Shown: piece by piece, positions 19,784 through 28,943 of the stretch | How positions within the stretch are numbered: the first letter of the stretch is position 1 | How the letters are laid out: each line of letters begins with the position of its first letter | NCBI GenBank assembly: GCA_020403045.1 | Contig: JADBYK010000028.1 | Span: forward strand, 1 to 64,000 | Length of the DNA: 64,000 nucleotides | Direction: 5' to 3' | Source: Cytophagales bacterium | GTDB lineage: Bacteria > Bacteroidota > Bacteroidia > Cytophagales > Cyclobacteriaceae | Made by a program: the position numbers and the translations under genes | Notes under the pieces: generated by a model | Databases searched by the model: none | The model's input: the letters and a program-made list of their open reading frames with translations, nothing else | What the model was told of the DNA's origin: nothing

Positions 19784-19791
19784 TATCTTTG
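19784..19791 (+). promoter_or_regulatory. Putative -7 element (TATCTTTG) for the M48 protease gene
   Basis: TATCTTTG matches TAnnTTTG and sits 24 bases before the preferred ATG at 19816. No good TTG is present at -33, so this is supported by the -7 match and its position only. Confidence 0.4.
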
Positions 19792-19815
19792 ATCTTCATC
19801 TACAACAACTCTTTT

Positions 19816-20616
19816 ATGATCGTAAGAATCATCTCTCTTTTTGTTTGTGCTTCGCTATTATTTGGTTGTGCTACTGTGCCAGTGACCGGCCGTAGACAAT
19901 TGGATCTGATATCAAGTTCGGAAATTAATGGCATGGCCGCTACACAGTATCAAGATGTAATTAAGAAGGGGCCTCTGTCGTCTAATCAGGAGCAAGTCGC
20001 AATGATAAAAAGGGTGGGGGGTAAGATTCAAAGGGCCGTTGAACAATACATGGCCGAGAAGGGTGCCTCGGATCAATTGACCGGATTTGCGTGGGAGTTC
20101 AATTTGATCCAGGATGATAAAACGGTAAATGCGTGGTGTATGCCCGGGGGCAAAGTTGCTTTTTACACAGCTATCTTACCCATTTGTAAAGATGAAACAG
20201 GAGTGGCTGTTGTAATGGGGCACGAGGTGGCTCATGCCATTGCTAATCATGGTCGCGAGCGCATGAGCCAAGGCCTTATTCAGCAGTTTGGCTTGTCGAC
20301 ACTAGGTGCGGCTATGGGTCAAAATCCGACAGTTACTAAACAAATCTTTTTAGAAGCTGTAGGGATGGGTGCCAATTTGGGCGCGCTAAAATTCTCCCGC
20401 CAACATGAATCGGAAGCGGATCACATCGGCTTGATTTTTATGGCCCTGGCCGGATACGATCCTAATCAAGCGCCTACATTTTGGCAGCGCATGACTACCC
20501 TTAGCGCTGGTCAGAAGCCACCTGAATTTATGTCGACTCACCCATCCGATGAAACAAGGATCAAGGATCTGAAAGGGTGGATGCCAGAAGCATTAGGTTA
20601 TTATAAGCCAAACTAA
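19816..20616 (+). CDS. M48 family zinc metalloprotease, lipoprotein
   Basis: A 266-residue Oma1/BepA-like M48 protease. I choose the ATG at 19816 rather than the ORF-track start at 19789, because it gives a compact lipoprotein signal with lipobox LLFGC. The zinc site is complete: HEVAHAIANH (HExxH) and the third ligand in HESEADHIGL; STHPSDETRI near the C-terminus is also typical. Lipoprotein members of this group act in envelope protein quality control. There is no TPR extension, so it corresponds to the short form (LoiP/YcaL-like). Confidence 0.93.
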   Translation: MIVRIISLFVCASLLFGCATVPVTGRRQLDLISSSEINGMAATQYQDVIKKGPLSSNQEQVAMIKRVGGKIQRAVEQYMAEKGASDQLTGFAWEFNLIQDDKTVNAWCMPGGKVAFYTAILPICKDETGVAVVMGHEVAHAIANHGRERMSQGLIQQFGLSTLGAAMGQNPTVTKQIFLEAVGMGANLGALKFSRQHESEADHIGLIFMALAGYDPNQAPTFWQRMTTLSAGQKPPEFMSTHPSDETRIKDLKGWMPEALGYYKPN

Positions 20617-20689
20617 TTTCAATTTTTTGGGTTTAGATAGCAGGTAGCGCTTTTTGCTTTCCTCTTGAAACCATTTTGTCCCTTTCTTG

Positions 20690-21478
20690 ATGATTGACGT
20701 GTATAATTTTATTGCCTCCTGGCAGCTTTTCCCTGAAAAAGGTACTTATGAAGTGGGAATTCGTCCGCGGTCTGGAATCTACCGAATTCAAATGGGCGAA
20801 AGTTCGAAGCATTTGCGGATTAGTATGAATTGGGTCTCCATGGAAGACCAGGCATTTGAGTCTAGTTATACTATTGAGCCGAATGGCGAGGAGCAACCAT
20901 TTTTGGATTCGCCAATTGGTGATTCAATGAAATGTGTCATTATTGATTCGATCAACTTTGAAACTCATTTTTTTAAAAAAGGGAAGTTGGTGTTGGTTGT
21001 ACAGCACGAAATCACGCCAAAAGGGCTTTTAAAGGTCACTCAACAGCACCATCAGGCAGAAGGGTTGATTTTAACGAACACCGAGGTGTATCACAAGCAA
21101 ATGAGTGTTTTGCCTTACTCATCATCGGTGTCAGGCGCTGTGATCAAGCCCAACGAAGCGGGCGTTATTCGCCACCATGCGCTTACTGCGATGGAAGAGC
21201 AAACCAACATGCAGCTGACGCAGATTCGCCAGCAGATAGAGTTGCTTGCGATACAGGCGAAGGAAATCTACCAGCGCAAAGAACTGAGCATGATTATCTA
21301 TGATGCCAAGTTGAGCTTTAGCCCGGTGATTGGGCAGTTATATTATTTGTATCAAAATAAAGACGACTCCCATTTGCTTTCTATGATTGGCCCTAAAGAA
21401 TGGGGCGCCAAAAATCCATATAAAAATTTTGTGGCAGCGGTGAAATTATTAGCAGATCACACGTGGAAGGAAGTGTAG
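20690..21478 (+). CDS. DUF2452-like conserved hypothetical protein
   Basis: A 262-residue cytoplasmic protein. The N-terminal half looks like a beta-rich domain of about 115 residues; the C-terminal half resembles DUF2452, judged from the segment around KPNEAGVIRHHALTAMEEQ and the ending LYYLYQNKDDSHLLSMIGPKEWG, cited here as separate short motifs. No catalytic residues stand out. The start is ATG at 20690, three bases inside the ORF-track TTG. The function of the family is unknown, and the DUF assignment is from memory and should be confirmed by profile search. Confidence 0.7.
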   Translation: MIDVYNFIASWQLFPEKGTYEVGIRPRSGIYRIQMGESSKHLRISMNWVSMEDQAFESSYTIEPNGEEQPFLDSPIGDSMKCVIIDSINFETHFFKKGKLVLVVQHEITPKGLLKVTQQHHQAEGLILTNTEVYHKQMSVLPYSSSVSGAVIKPNEAGVIRHHALTAMEEQTNMQLTQIRQQIELLAIQAKEIYQRKELSMIIYDAKLSFSPVIGQLYYLYQNKDDSHLLSMIGPKEWGAKNPYKNFVAAVKLLADHTWKEV

Positions 21479-21482
21479 GTCT

Positions 21483-22292
21483 TTAAAGCTTTCCTGTCAA
21501 AATGCTGAGCTTTATTTTAGTAAGCCAACGTTTGGTATCTAGTGCAAAGTCTCCATTCATCATCCAATCGTAATAGGCAGGCTCCGTTTTAAAAACGGCT
21601 AGTACTGATTTGCCTTTGTGTTTTCCAAAATTAAACACGGCTTCACCTTGCGCATTCTTTATCATCCGCCCGGCCAAGTCAACCAAATCAGCCGCTGTAA
21701 GTTGGCTTAACGTATCAGCGCTATTGGTAATTGTGCCTACTTTTTTTCCCAGATTGTCGGTCACCTCTTTGTTTTCATAACGTTCAACTTGTGCCACTAA
21801 TACATCCATGGTGGCTTGTGTGTCGGCTTCGGCCGAGTGGGCACCTTCGAGCGCTTTTCCACAATAGAATTGAAGGGCTGCAGCAAGCGTCCTTTTTTCC
21901 ATCATATGAAAAATTCGCTGTGCGTCAATGATTTTTTTACGGCTATAGTCGAAGTCTAATTCTGCTCTTAGAAATTCTTCTACCAGCATGGGCATGTCAA
22001 ATTTCAAAATATTGAAACCCGCCAGGTCGGCACCCTCCAGAAATTTGATGTACTCTTTTGCAACTTCCTTAAAGGTGGGCTTGCCTGCTACGTCTTCATT
22101 AGTAATGCCGTGGATAGCGGTCGATTCCGCGCTAATGGGTATCGTTGGATTGATCAAATTACTCTTGCGAATAGTTTCTCCATTTGGCATGAGTTTGATC
22201 ATCGCAATTTCGATGATTCGGTCTTGCGAAACGTTTATTCCGGTTGTCTCGAGGTCAAAAAAACAAAGTGGTATTTTTAAATTTAATTTCAT
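21483..22292 (-). CDS. DnaQ-like 3'-5' exonuclease (DEDDh family)
   Basis: A 269-residue exonuclease of the DEDDh group. Motif I is FDLETTG, motif II lies around AGFNILKFDMP, and motif III is HSAEADTQATMDV. The last 50 residues (FNFGKHKGKSV onward) form the small extra domain seen in some ExoX-like proteins. It may serve in DNA repair or as a proofreading-like exonuclease; the replicative epsilon role cannot be assumed. It converges on the DUF2452 gene with a 4-base gap. Confidence 0.87.
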   Translation of the reverse strand: MKLNLKIPLCFFDLETTGINVSQDRIIEIAMIKLMPNGETIRKSNLINPTIPISAESTAIHGITNEDVAGKPTFKEVAKEYIKFLEGADLAGFNILKFDMPMLVEEFLRAELDFDYSRKKIIDAQRIFHMMEKRTLAAALQFYCGKALEGAHSAEADTQATMDVLVAQVERYENKEVTDNLGKKVGTITNSADTLSQLTAADLVDLAGRMIKNAQGEAVFNFGKHKGKSVLAVFKTEPAYYDWMMNGDFALDTKRWLTKIKLSILTGKL

Positions 22293-22364
22293 TTCATTTC
22301 ATTTTCTGTTGTCTAAGAGAATCGTAGATGACTGCTTGTAATCCAACTTATTGGAATATATTTT

Positions 22365-22931
22365 CTATTCGAGTGTAGAAGCGGCCATATAAAATTGACT
22401 CGAGGATACTCCGATTTTCCGGACGAGCTCTTTAGCGGCAGCCAATAAAACGAGGTCCTCGGGTGCGCTTAATTTAATTGGAAATTTTTCATTTGTGCTA
22501 CTGACTAAATATACCTTTCCATCCTTTTTCTCGTGGGGAATCGTTTTGTAAGGGATCGTTTGCACATCTGCTCTTTGTTTGGTGGCCAGCAATTTGACAG
22601 AGGCAACGTTTTCAGGATATACAATTATTCCACTTTTTGATGTCGCGTCAAGGAGCTCTTCCAATGGGCCGAGTTCAGTCTCATCTGGTGAAAGGAGTAT
22701 TACGTGGTGCTTAAAGGAAAGAGTTTCTTTGGATACAGGTGACTCAATAATCGTAACTGGTGCACCATCCATCAAAATGCTTCTACCATCCACAAAATGA
22801 TTGAATAAGCGATGACTAGATGCGAGAATGCCTGTGATAAACTTTACTAAGCGAGTCCTTTTATTTCCGGTGACCAAAATCCTATGTTGGTCGATGTTTT
22901 GCAAGTAGAAGGCAGTAGGAGTAAGCTCCAT
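22365..22931 (-). CDS. Conserved-looking protein of unknown function
   Basis: A 188-residue protein I do not recognise. An early segment, RILVTGNKRTRLVKFITGIL, has the look of a nucleotide-binding strand-loop-helix as in Mur ligases but lacks a proper P-loop GKT. Alternating hydrophobic strands follow, suggesting a Rossmann-like fold. There is no signal peptide. It sits between the exonuclease and sixA on the same strand. A degenerate ligase-like or kinase-like domain is a guess only. Confidence 0.65.
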   Translation of the reverse strand: MELTPTAFYLQNIDQHRILVTGNKRTRLVKFITGILASSHRLFNHFVDGRSILMDGAPVTIIESPVSKETLSFKHHVILLSPDETELGPLEELLDATSKSGIIVYPENVASVKLLATKQRADVQTIPYKTIPHEKKDGKVYLVSSTNEKFPIKLSAPEDLVLLAAAKELVRKIGVSSSQFYMAASTLE

Positions 22932-22970
22932 ATGAGATTTAAACCATAAAGTAAAAGAAAATGTAGCGAA

Positions 22971-23465
22971 TCAAAAAATGGACGGAAAATGAATAAAGTC
23001 AAGGCGCCCTGTGTGCGGTCTCAAGTCAGCCCAATTTTCAAGTTCAAATTGAAAGGCGGCTATAGTGCAGGGAGAGAAAGCTTCAATTTTCGAGTTTGTA
23101 AGGCTACTTGCAATCCAACTGATACTTGGATTATGGCCAACGAGCGCAACGCTTTTTTTGCCGAGAGGAAGGTTGCGCAAAATAGTAAAGAGATCATCGT
23201 CCGTGGCATGATATATAGATGGCTCTATAGTTACGTTAGTGGATGAATCAGACATGTTGATAGTTATTAACTGTGCTGTCGTCTGAGTGCGAATGGCCGG
23301 GCTGCAAAGTACCAGATCAAAGATCACACTATTATTTTTCAGATAAATTCCTGCCATTTGAGCGTCCCGTTTTCCGCTTGGTGTTAACTCCCTTTGCAGA
23401 TCGGTCTGCATGGGCTTTTTAATAGATGCTTCAGCGTGGCGAATGAGGTAAATAGTGCGTATCAT
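22971..23465 (-). CDS. sixA: SixA-like histidine phosphatase
   Basis: A 164-residue branch-2-like histidine phosphatase of the SixA type. The catalytic RHG-type motif reads LIRHAEA (phospho-accepting His), followed by ELTPSGKRDAQ, and the second His is in LVGHNPS. E. coli SixA dephosphorylates phosphohistidine proteins; the target here is unknown. It stands alone with no histidine kinase nearby. Confidence 0.87.
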   Translation of the reverse strand: MIRTIYLIRHAEASIKKPMQTDLQRELTPSGKRDAQMAGIYLKNNSVIFDLVLCSPAIRTQTTAQLITINMSDSSTNVTIEPSIYHATDDDLFTILRNLPLGKKSVALVGHNPSISWIASSLTNSKIEAFSPCTIAAFQFELENWADLRPHTGRLDFIHFPSIF

Positions 23466-23624
23466 GTTTGCAGAAGTGAGTTCTGTCGAGAAAACTAAAG
23501 CTTGCTTATTTTTACTTCTTTGGATTCGCGCAAGATAATGTTAATCAGGGAAATGAGCATTGAACTTAGTTCCGTTTTTATGAATTTTGAAGTGATCATT
23601 TACCGCACTCGCTACTACTTAAAC

Positions 23625-23653
23625 TTGTGGTTATGAAATTTTACTGATATTTG
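23625..23653 (+). promoter_or_regulatory. Putative promoter of topA
   Basis: TTG at 23625-23627, an 18-base spacer, then GATATTTG at 23646-23653 (one mismatch to TAnnTTTG), 22 bases before the topA ATG. The spacing fits the Bacteroidota sigma-ABfr promoter pattern. Confidence 0.4.
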
Positions 23654-23675
23654 CGGCTCTTAAAGAATAAAAGGA

Positions 23676-26012
23676 ATGTCGAAGAATCTGGTTATTGTTG
23701 AGTCTCCTTCTAAAATAAAAAAGATAGAAAGCTTTTTAGGCAAAGATTATAAAGTGGCTTCAAGTATGGGGCACATCCGGGACTTGCAAAAGGGAAACGG
23801 AGCAATCGATGTTAAAAATAATTTTGAACCTAAATATGAGGTGTCTGTTGATAAGAAGGACATTATCAAGAACTTAAAGGGATTAGCTAAAGCGGCAGAT
23901 GTTGTCTATCTGGCAACAGATGAGGACCGCGAAGGCGAGGCTATTTCGTGGCATTTGAAAGAGGTTCTGGACCTCAGCGACAAAAAGACAAGGCGCATCG
24001 TATTTACTGAGATCACAAAGAACGCGATCTTAAACGCGATCAAAACACCGCGTGGTATTGATATTAACCTGGTCAATGCTCAACAAGCTCGTAGAGTACT
24101 GGATCGTTTGGTCGGATTCGAGCTATCTCCAATTCTTTGGAAGAAAATAAGGACCGGCCTGTCAGCTGGCCGTGTGCAATCAGTAGCCGTACGTTTGGTT
24201 GTTGAGCGTGAACGCGAGATTGAAAAGTTTGAGTCCAAGTCATCTTTTCGTATCAATGCCATTTTTGATTTAGGAAAAGGAAAACAATTGATAGCGGAGC
24301 TTTCCGAAAAATTTACTGACGAGAAAAAGGCACTTGAGTTTTTGGAAACCTGTAAGGGGGCAAAGTTCTCCATTGGAGATTTGCAAAAAAAGCCAGCAAA
24401 GAAATCGCCTGCTCCTCCATTCACCACCTCTACGATGCAACAGGAGGCGGGGAGAAAATTGGGGTTTTCGGTAGCCCAGACGATGCTGGTAGCCCAGAAG
24501 TTATATGAGTCGGGAAATATTTCTTATATGAGAACTGACTCGGTTAATTTGTCTAACGAAGCGGTAGAAGGTGCAACCAAGCAGATTAAGAGTGCCTATG
24601 GCAAAGAGTTTATTCAGCTTAGAAAATACAAAAGCAAATCAGATAACGCTCAGGAAGCCCACGAAGCCATTCGACCAACAGACTTTGCTTTATTAGATCC
24701 AGGTATGGATCGAAACGCGAAAAGGTTGTATGAATTGATTTGGAAAAGAGCAATCGCATCTCAAATGGCGGATGCCGAGTTGGAGCGAACTACTGCTTCT
24801 ATACAAATTTCTACAAGCGACAAAAAACTTACCGCATCAGGCGAAGTAGTTAAATTCGAAGGATTCCTAAAAGTATATATGGAGTCAAAGGATGACGATC
24901 AGGAAGAAGATGAAGAGAGTAGTAAAGTGTTGCCACCATTGAAGGTAGGGCAAGCGCTTGATTTGAAAGAGTTAAATGCCACGCAAACCTTCACCCGTCA
25001 TCCTGCTCGCTATACCGAACCAAGTTTAGTAAAGCAATTGGATGAACTTGGAATCGGGCGTCCTTCAACTTACGCCCCCACGATCTCCACTGTTCAAAAA
25101 CGAGGATATGTAGTCAAGGAAACCAGAGAGGGAGTTGAAAGGAAATACAGAACACTTCAGTTGGCTTCCGGAAAAATTACTTCCAAAACAGAATCCGAAA
25201 TAACCGGGGCAGAAAGCAATAAGCTTTTCCCCACAAATATCGCAATGATTGTAAACGACTTTTTGGTCGAACACTTTCCGGATATTACCAATTACTCATT
25301 CACGGCTCAGATCGAACAAGAGTTTGATGAGATTGCCAATGGCAACTTGAAGTGGCAAAAAATGATTAAGCAGTTTTATACGCCTTTTCATAAAACGGTT
25401 TCTAAAACAGAATTGGTAGAACGATCATCCGTTCAAAATAGGAGTAAAGAGTTGGGAGTAGATCCAAAGAGCGGGAAAAACGTATATGTAAAACTTGGAA
25501 AATTTGGCGCTTACATTCAAGTGGGAGAGAACCCTGATGATGATGGGGGAGAAAAGCCAAAGTTTGCCAGCTTACGCCCAGGACAGTTTATCGAGAATGT
25601 AACATTAGCAGATGCATTGGAATTGATAAAGATGCCCCGCAGCCTGGGTGATTTTGAAGAGAAGCCCGTAGTTGCCAATATCGGGCGCTTTGGGCCCTAT
25701 GTATTGCACGACAAAAAATTTGTATCGATACCTAAAGGAGAAGATCCCTATACTATTTCTACTGAACGTGCCATCGAGTTGATTGAAGCAAAGAGAGAGA
25801 CAGATGCTAATCGTACTATAAAGCTTTTTGATACAAACCCAGATATTCAAATTCTAAATGGACGATTTGGTCCTTACATCAAGGCAGGAAAGAAAAACGT
25901 AAAAATACCAAAGGGTAAGGAGCCCGCTGAGTTGACACTCGAAGAGTGTGTGACGCTAGCAGAAAATGCTCCGGAAAAGAAAGGACGTTTCTTCAAAAAG
26001 AAGAAGGCCTAG
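23676..26012 (+). CDS. topA: DNA topoisomerase I (type IA)
   Basis: A 778-residue type IA topoisomerase that relaxes negative supercoils. The Toprim domain starts at LVIVESPSK, with acidic residues in ATDEDREGEA. The active-site Tyr is in SYMRTDSVNLS near residue 284, and RPSTYAPTIS is the later conserved motif. In place of zinc fingers, the C-terminus has at least three topo-C-terminal repeats of the form GKFGAYIQ, GRFGPYVL and GRFGPYIK. It ends in a short lysine run (RFFKKKKA). Confidence 0.97.
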   Translation: MSKNLVIVESPSKIKKIESFLGKDYKVASSMGHIRDLQKGNGAIDVKNNFEPKYEVSVDKKDIIKNLKGLAKAADVVYLATDEDREGEAISWHLKEVLDLSDKKTRRIVFTEITKNAILNAIKTPRGIDINLVNAQQARRVLDRLVGFELSPILWKKIRTGLSAGRVQSVAVRLVVEREREIEKFESKSSFRINAIFDLGKGKQLIAELSEKFTDEKKALEFLETCKGAKFSIGDLQKKPAKKSPAPPFTTSTMQQEAGRKLGFSVAQTMLVAQKLYESGNISYMRTDSVNLSNEAVEGATKQIKSAYGKEFIQLRKYKSKSDNAQEAHEAIRPTDFALLDPGMDRNAKRLYELIWKRAIASQMADAELERTTASIQISTSDKKLTASGEVVKFEGFLKVYMESKDDDQEEDEESSKVLPPLKVGQALDLKELNATQTFTRHPARYTEPSLVKQLDELGIGRPSTYAPTISTVQKRGYVVKETREGVERKYRTLQLASGKITSKTESEITGAESNKLFPTNIAMIVNDFLVEHFPDITNYSFTAQIEQEFDEIANGNLKWQKMIKQFYTPFHKTVSKTELVERSSVQNRSKELGVDPKSGKNVYVKLGKFGAYIQVGENPDDDGGEKPKFASLRPGQFIENVTLADALELIKMPRSLGDFEEKPVVANIGRFGPYVLHDKKFVSIPKGEDPYTISTERAIELIEAKRETDANRTIKLFDTNPDIQILNGRFGPYIKAGKKNVKIPKGKEPAELTLEECVTLAENAPEKKGRFFKKKKA

Positions 26013-26035
26013 TTTTTTTTGTATAATAAGACTTG

Positions 26036-26725
26036 TTACTCGTACCAGTCAGAAATGGCTTCAAGTGGTTTTCTTTGTAATTTAGGGACAAACGTTTCTT
26101 CGGTTGGATAGCCAACAGGTATCAACAGGTATGGCCGTTCATTTTCTGGCCTGCCTAAGATTTTGCTAAGAAAATTCATTGGGCTAGGTGTGTGCGTAAG
26201 TGCTACCAGACCTGCTTTATGAATGGCTGCCAATAAAAATCCGCAAGCGATGCCTACTGATTCATTAACATAATAGTTGTTCTTCTTTTTGCCATCAGGA
26301 GTGATGTCGTATGCTTTTTTGAAAACAATAATTAAGTAGGGGGCAATTTCTAAAAATGGTTTCTGCCAATCGGTTTGCAGCGGACGCAAGTCATTGATCC
26401 ACTCATCACTCATTCTGCTTGAATAACTTTCTTGTTCTTCTTTCTCAGCTTCAATTCGAATCATGCTTTTAATTTCAGGATTGGACACTACACAAAATGT
26501 CCACGGTTGCTTATGGGCACCTGAAGGGGCTGTGGAAGCGGCAAGAAGAATGTTTTCAATGACTTCTTTAGGAACCTCTCTATCGGAAAAATCTCTGACT
26601 GTTCTCCGTTCGTTCATCCAACGCAAGAACTCCCTACTCAACTCAATCATTTTAGAAGGTGGGTAAACGTCTCTATCATAGTTAATGAAAGGATAGCCGT
26701 TAATTATTTTCTCTCGCTCATCCAT
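26036..26725 (-). CDS. Iodotyrosine deiodinase-like nitroreductase-fold flavoprotein
   Basis: A 229-residue FMN protein of the nitroreductase superfamily whose details match the iodotyrosine deiodinase (IYD) branch: RRTVRDFS (FMN phosphate contact), STAPSGAHKQPW, GIACGFLLAAIHKAGL and LIPVGYP. The lid carries the residues that hold halotyrosine in human IYD: Glu97, Tyr101 and Lys122 here, aligning with Glu157, Tyr161 and Lys182, at the same spacing. It is soluble, with no membrane anchor, as in described bacterial homologues. It stands alone between topA and the his operon. The deiodinase-type assignment is from residue matching; the native bacterial substrate is unknown. Confidence 0.85.
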   Translation of the reverse strand: MDEREKIINGYPFINYDRDVYPPSKMIELSREFLRWMNERRTVRDFSDREVPKEVIENILLAASTAPSGAHKQPWTFCVVSNPEIKSMIRIEAEKEEQESYSSRMSDEWINDLRPLQTDWQKPFLEIAPYLIIVFKKAYDITPDGKKKNNYYVNESVGIACGFLLAAIHKAGLVALTHTPSPMNFLSKILGRPENERPYLLIPVGYPTEETFVPKLQRKPLEAISDWYE

Positions 26726-26819
26726 AACGAAATTGTTTCAAACAAATGACAAAATGTATTCTGATAAAAAATCTATCCACCACTGCAACAATTGGCAGGG
26801 ACTGTCTCTTCCTGTTTTC

Positions 26820-27422
26820 TCATTTTTGATGGCGCTGTCTAAGCACTTTCACAACGTCTTGAAGTGACGTGTTTTTTGCGGTTAACAGAACCAAGTAGTG
26901 ATACATCAGGTCGGCCGCCTCACCCAGGAACAGTTCTTTATTGCTATCCTTCGCCTCAATCACCAACTCTACGGCCTCTTCGCCCACTTTTTGGGCTACT
27001 TTATTGATACCTGAACTAAGCAGTTGATTGGTGTATGAGTTTTCTTTCGGATTTTGTTTCCTCTCGTTAATAATTGCTTCGAGAAATTCTACTCCGCCAG
27101 TTTCATTCTTTTCATTAAAGCACGTATCTGCACCTGTGTGGCAAGACGGTCCCTTGGGATTCACTTTAAATAACATGGTGTCTTGATCACAATCAACGAT
27201 TACCTCATTCAAAAAGAGATAATTTCCTGATGTTTCGCCCTTCGTCCATAGGCGCTGTTTAGTGCGGCTAAAGAATGTGAGTTTTTTCTCTGAAAGTGTT
27301 TTATTCAAAGCCTCTTCATTCATGTAGCCAAGCATAAGCACTTTTGAAGTAGAGGCATCCTGCACTATACATGGAATCAGCCCATTTGTCTTCTTGAAAT
27401 CTAGTTTGGATACATCGATCAT
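26820..27422 (-). CDS. hisIE: HisIE: phosphoribosyl-AMP cyclohydrolase / phosphoribosyl-ATP pyrophosphatase
   Basis: A 200-residue fusion for steps 2 and 3 of histidine synthesis. The N-terminal HisI domain (about 1-105) has the metal-binding Asp/Cys residues in VDCDQDTMLF and CHTGADTCF. The C-terminal HisE domain (about 110-200) has KVGEEAVELVIEA and GEAADLMYHYLVLL, the MazG-like acidic helices. It is the last gene of the his operon, 4 bases after hisF. Confidence 0.97.
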   Translation of the reverse strand: MIDVSKLDFKKTNGLIPCIVQDASTSKVLMLGYMNEEALNKTLSEKKLTFFSRTKQRLWTKGETSGNYLFLNEVIVDCDQDTMLFKVNPKGPSCHTGADTCFNEKNETGGVEFLEAIINERKQNPKENSYTNQLLSSGINKVAQKVGEEAVELVIEAKDSNKELFLGEAADLMYHYLVLLTAKNTSLQDVVKVLRQRHQK

Positions 27423-27426
27423 AATG

Positions 27427-28182
27427 TTAGATGCGTGCGGGCACCCCGTTATTTTTTAAATAATTCTTTAAGTCAGGTATTTTAATTTCTCCAAAGTGAA
27501 AAAGAGTTGCTGCCAGCGCAGCATCAGCCTTCCCAACAACAAAAGCCTCTAAAAAATCTTCCTTTCTTCCGGCTCCACCAGATGCGATGACAGGTATGGT
27601 CAACAGCTCATTTAGTTTGCTGAGCGGATCAAGCGCAAATCCGGCCTTCGTTCCATCATGATCCATGCTGGTAAAAAGTATTTCGCCTGCGCCACGGTCT
27701 TGCCCTTCCTTTGCCCAGGAAAACAACTTTTTTTCGGTAGGCTGAGAACCTCCATGTGTATGTACCGTCCATTGATTGCCGATCTTTCTGGCATCGATCG
27801 CCAGAACTACAAATTGAGAACCAAAAGCTTTTGCTAATTGGTCAATGAGTATTGGATTTTTTACCGCTGCTGAGTTAATACTTACTTTATCAGCACCAGC
27901 CTCTAAAAGTGCCTCCACATCCGCGATTGAGCTGATTCCACCACCAACCGTAAATGGAATATTTACATGTGCCGCAATTTCTTTAACTAGGTGGGCCAAT
28001 GTTTTTCGTTTTTCATTGGTCGCTGATATGTCGAGAAAGACTAGTTCATCGGCCGCTTGTTCTGCATAGGCTGCTCCCAGTTCAACGGGATCTCCCGCAT
28101 CGCGGATGTTGACAAAATTGACGCCCTTCACTGTACGACCGTCTTTAATATCTAGGCAAGGTATAATTCGTTTGGTTAGCAC
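27427..28182 (-). CDS. hisF: Imidazole glycerol phosphate synthase cyclase subunit
   Basis: A 251-residue beta/alpha barrel. It joins HisH to make IGP and AICAR from PRFAR with ammonia. The two catalytic Asp are seen in PCLDIKDGR (Asp near residue 11) and in [11 protein letters not shown] (Asp near 130). [10 protein letters not shown] and VIASGGAG are the phosphate-binding loops. It lies 4 bases ahead of hisIE and 23 bases after hisA. Confidence 0.97.
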   Translation of the reverse strand: MLTKRIIPCLDIKDGRTVKGVNFVNIRDAGDPVELGAAYAEQAADELVFLDISATNEKRKTLAHLVKEIAAHVNIPFTVGGGISSIADVEALLEAGADKVSINSAAVKNPILIDQLAKAFGSQFVVLAIDARKIGNQWTVHTHGGSQPTEKKLFSWAKEGQDRGAGEILFTSMDHDGTKAGFALDPLSKLNELLTIPVIASGGAGRKEDFLEAFVVGKADAALAATLFHFGEIKIPDLKNYLKNNGVPARI

Positions 28183-28205
28183 AGGGTTGTAGTCTATTGG
28201 GTATT

Positions 28206-28922
28206 CTACTGAATTTCCTTGAGCTCTTCGAGCTTAATTTTGCCCTCGTAGAGAGCCTTGCCAACAATAGCTCCAAATACTTTTATGTACTTTAATTCCT
28301 TCAGATCATCAATGGAACTTACGCCACCACTGGCAATGATTTTAATTTTCGGAAATTGTTTCTTCAACTTTTTATAAAGTCCAAAATTTGGTCCGGTGAG
28401 CATTCCATCGGTAGCGATGTCCGTTACACAAAGATACTCCAGTCCATGCACCTCAAATTTGCTGACCAAGTCAAATAGTCTAAAATCAGTTGATTCCAGC
28501 CAACCGTTTATAGAAACGTTCTCTCCCTTTACATCAGCACTCAATATAAAATTCTCTGCGCCATATTGTTTTAGCCATGCAATAAACTTCTCAGGTTCCT
28601 TTACGGCCAGGCTTCCGACATTAATCTGACTTATTCCAAGATCTAAAAGTGATTGTACGTCCTCATCTGTTTTTACACCCCCTCCAAAGTCTACGTTAAG
28701 AGCAGTGTCTTCTTGTATATCCCTGATTACTTTCCAATTGACAACTTCGCCTTTTTTCGCACCATCCAAATCTACTAAGTGAAGATATTCCAGATCGGCA
28801 TCCTCAAATTCTTTCGCCACTTCAACGGGATTTTCTCGGTAGACTTTCATTTTGCCGTAGTCACCTTGCGACAACCGAACACACTTGCCGTTTATGATAT
28901 CGATAGCGGGAATAATTCTCAT
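28206..28922 (-). CDS. hisA: Phosphoribosylformimino-AICAR-P isomerase
   Basis: A 238-residue barrel, paralogue of HisF, catalysing the ProFAR to PRFAR Amadori rearrangement. Catalytic Asp residues lie in [11 protein letters not shown] (Asp8) and in [22 protein letters not shown] and IIASGGVSS are the phosphate loops. It sits between hisH and hisF in the operon. Confidence 0.97.
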   Translation of the reverse strand: MRIIPAIDIINGKCVRLSQGDYGKMKVYRENPVEVAKEFEDADLEYLHLVDLDGAKKGEVVNWKVIRDIQEDTALNVDFGGGVKTDEDVQSLLDLGISQINVGSLAVKEPEKFIAWLKQYGAENFILSADVKGENVSINGWLESTDFRLFDLVSKFEVHGLEYLCVTDIATDGMLTGPNFGLYKKLKKQFPKIKIIASGGVSSIDDLKELKYIKVFGAIVGKALYEGKIKLEELKEIQ

Positions 28923-28943
28923 GATGCTTGTGTTGAATGCTAA

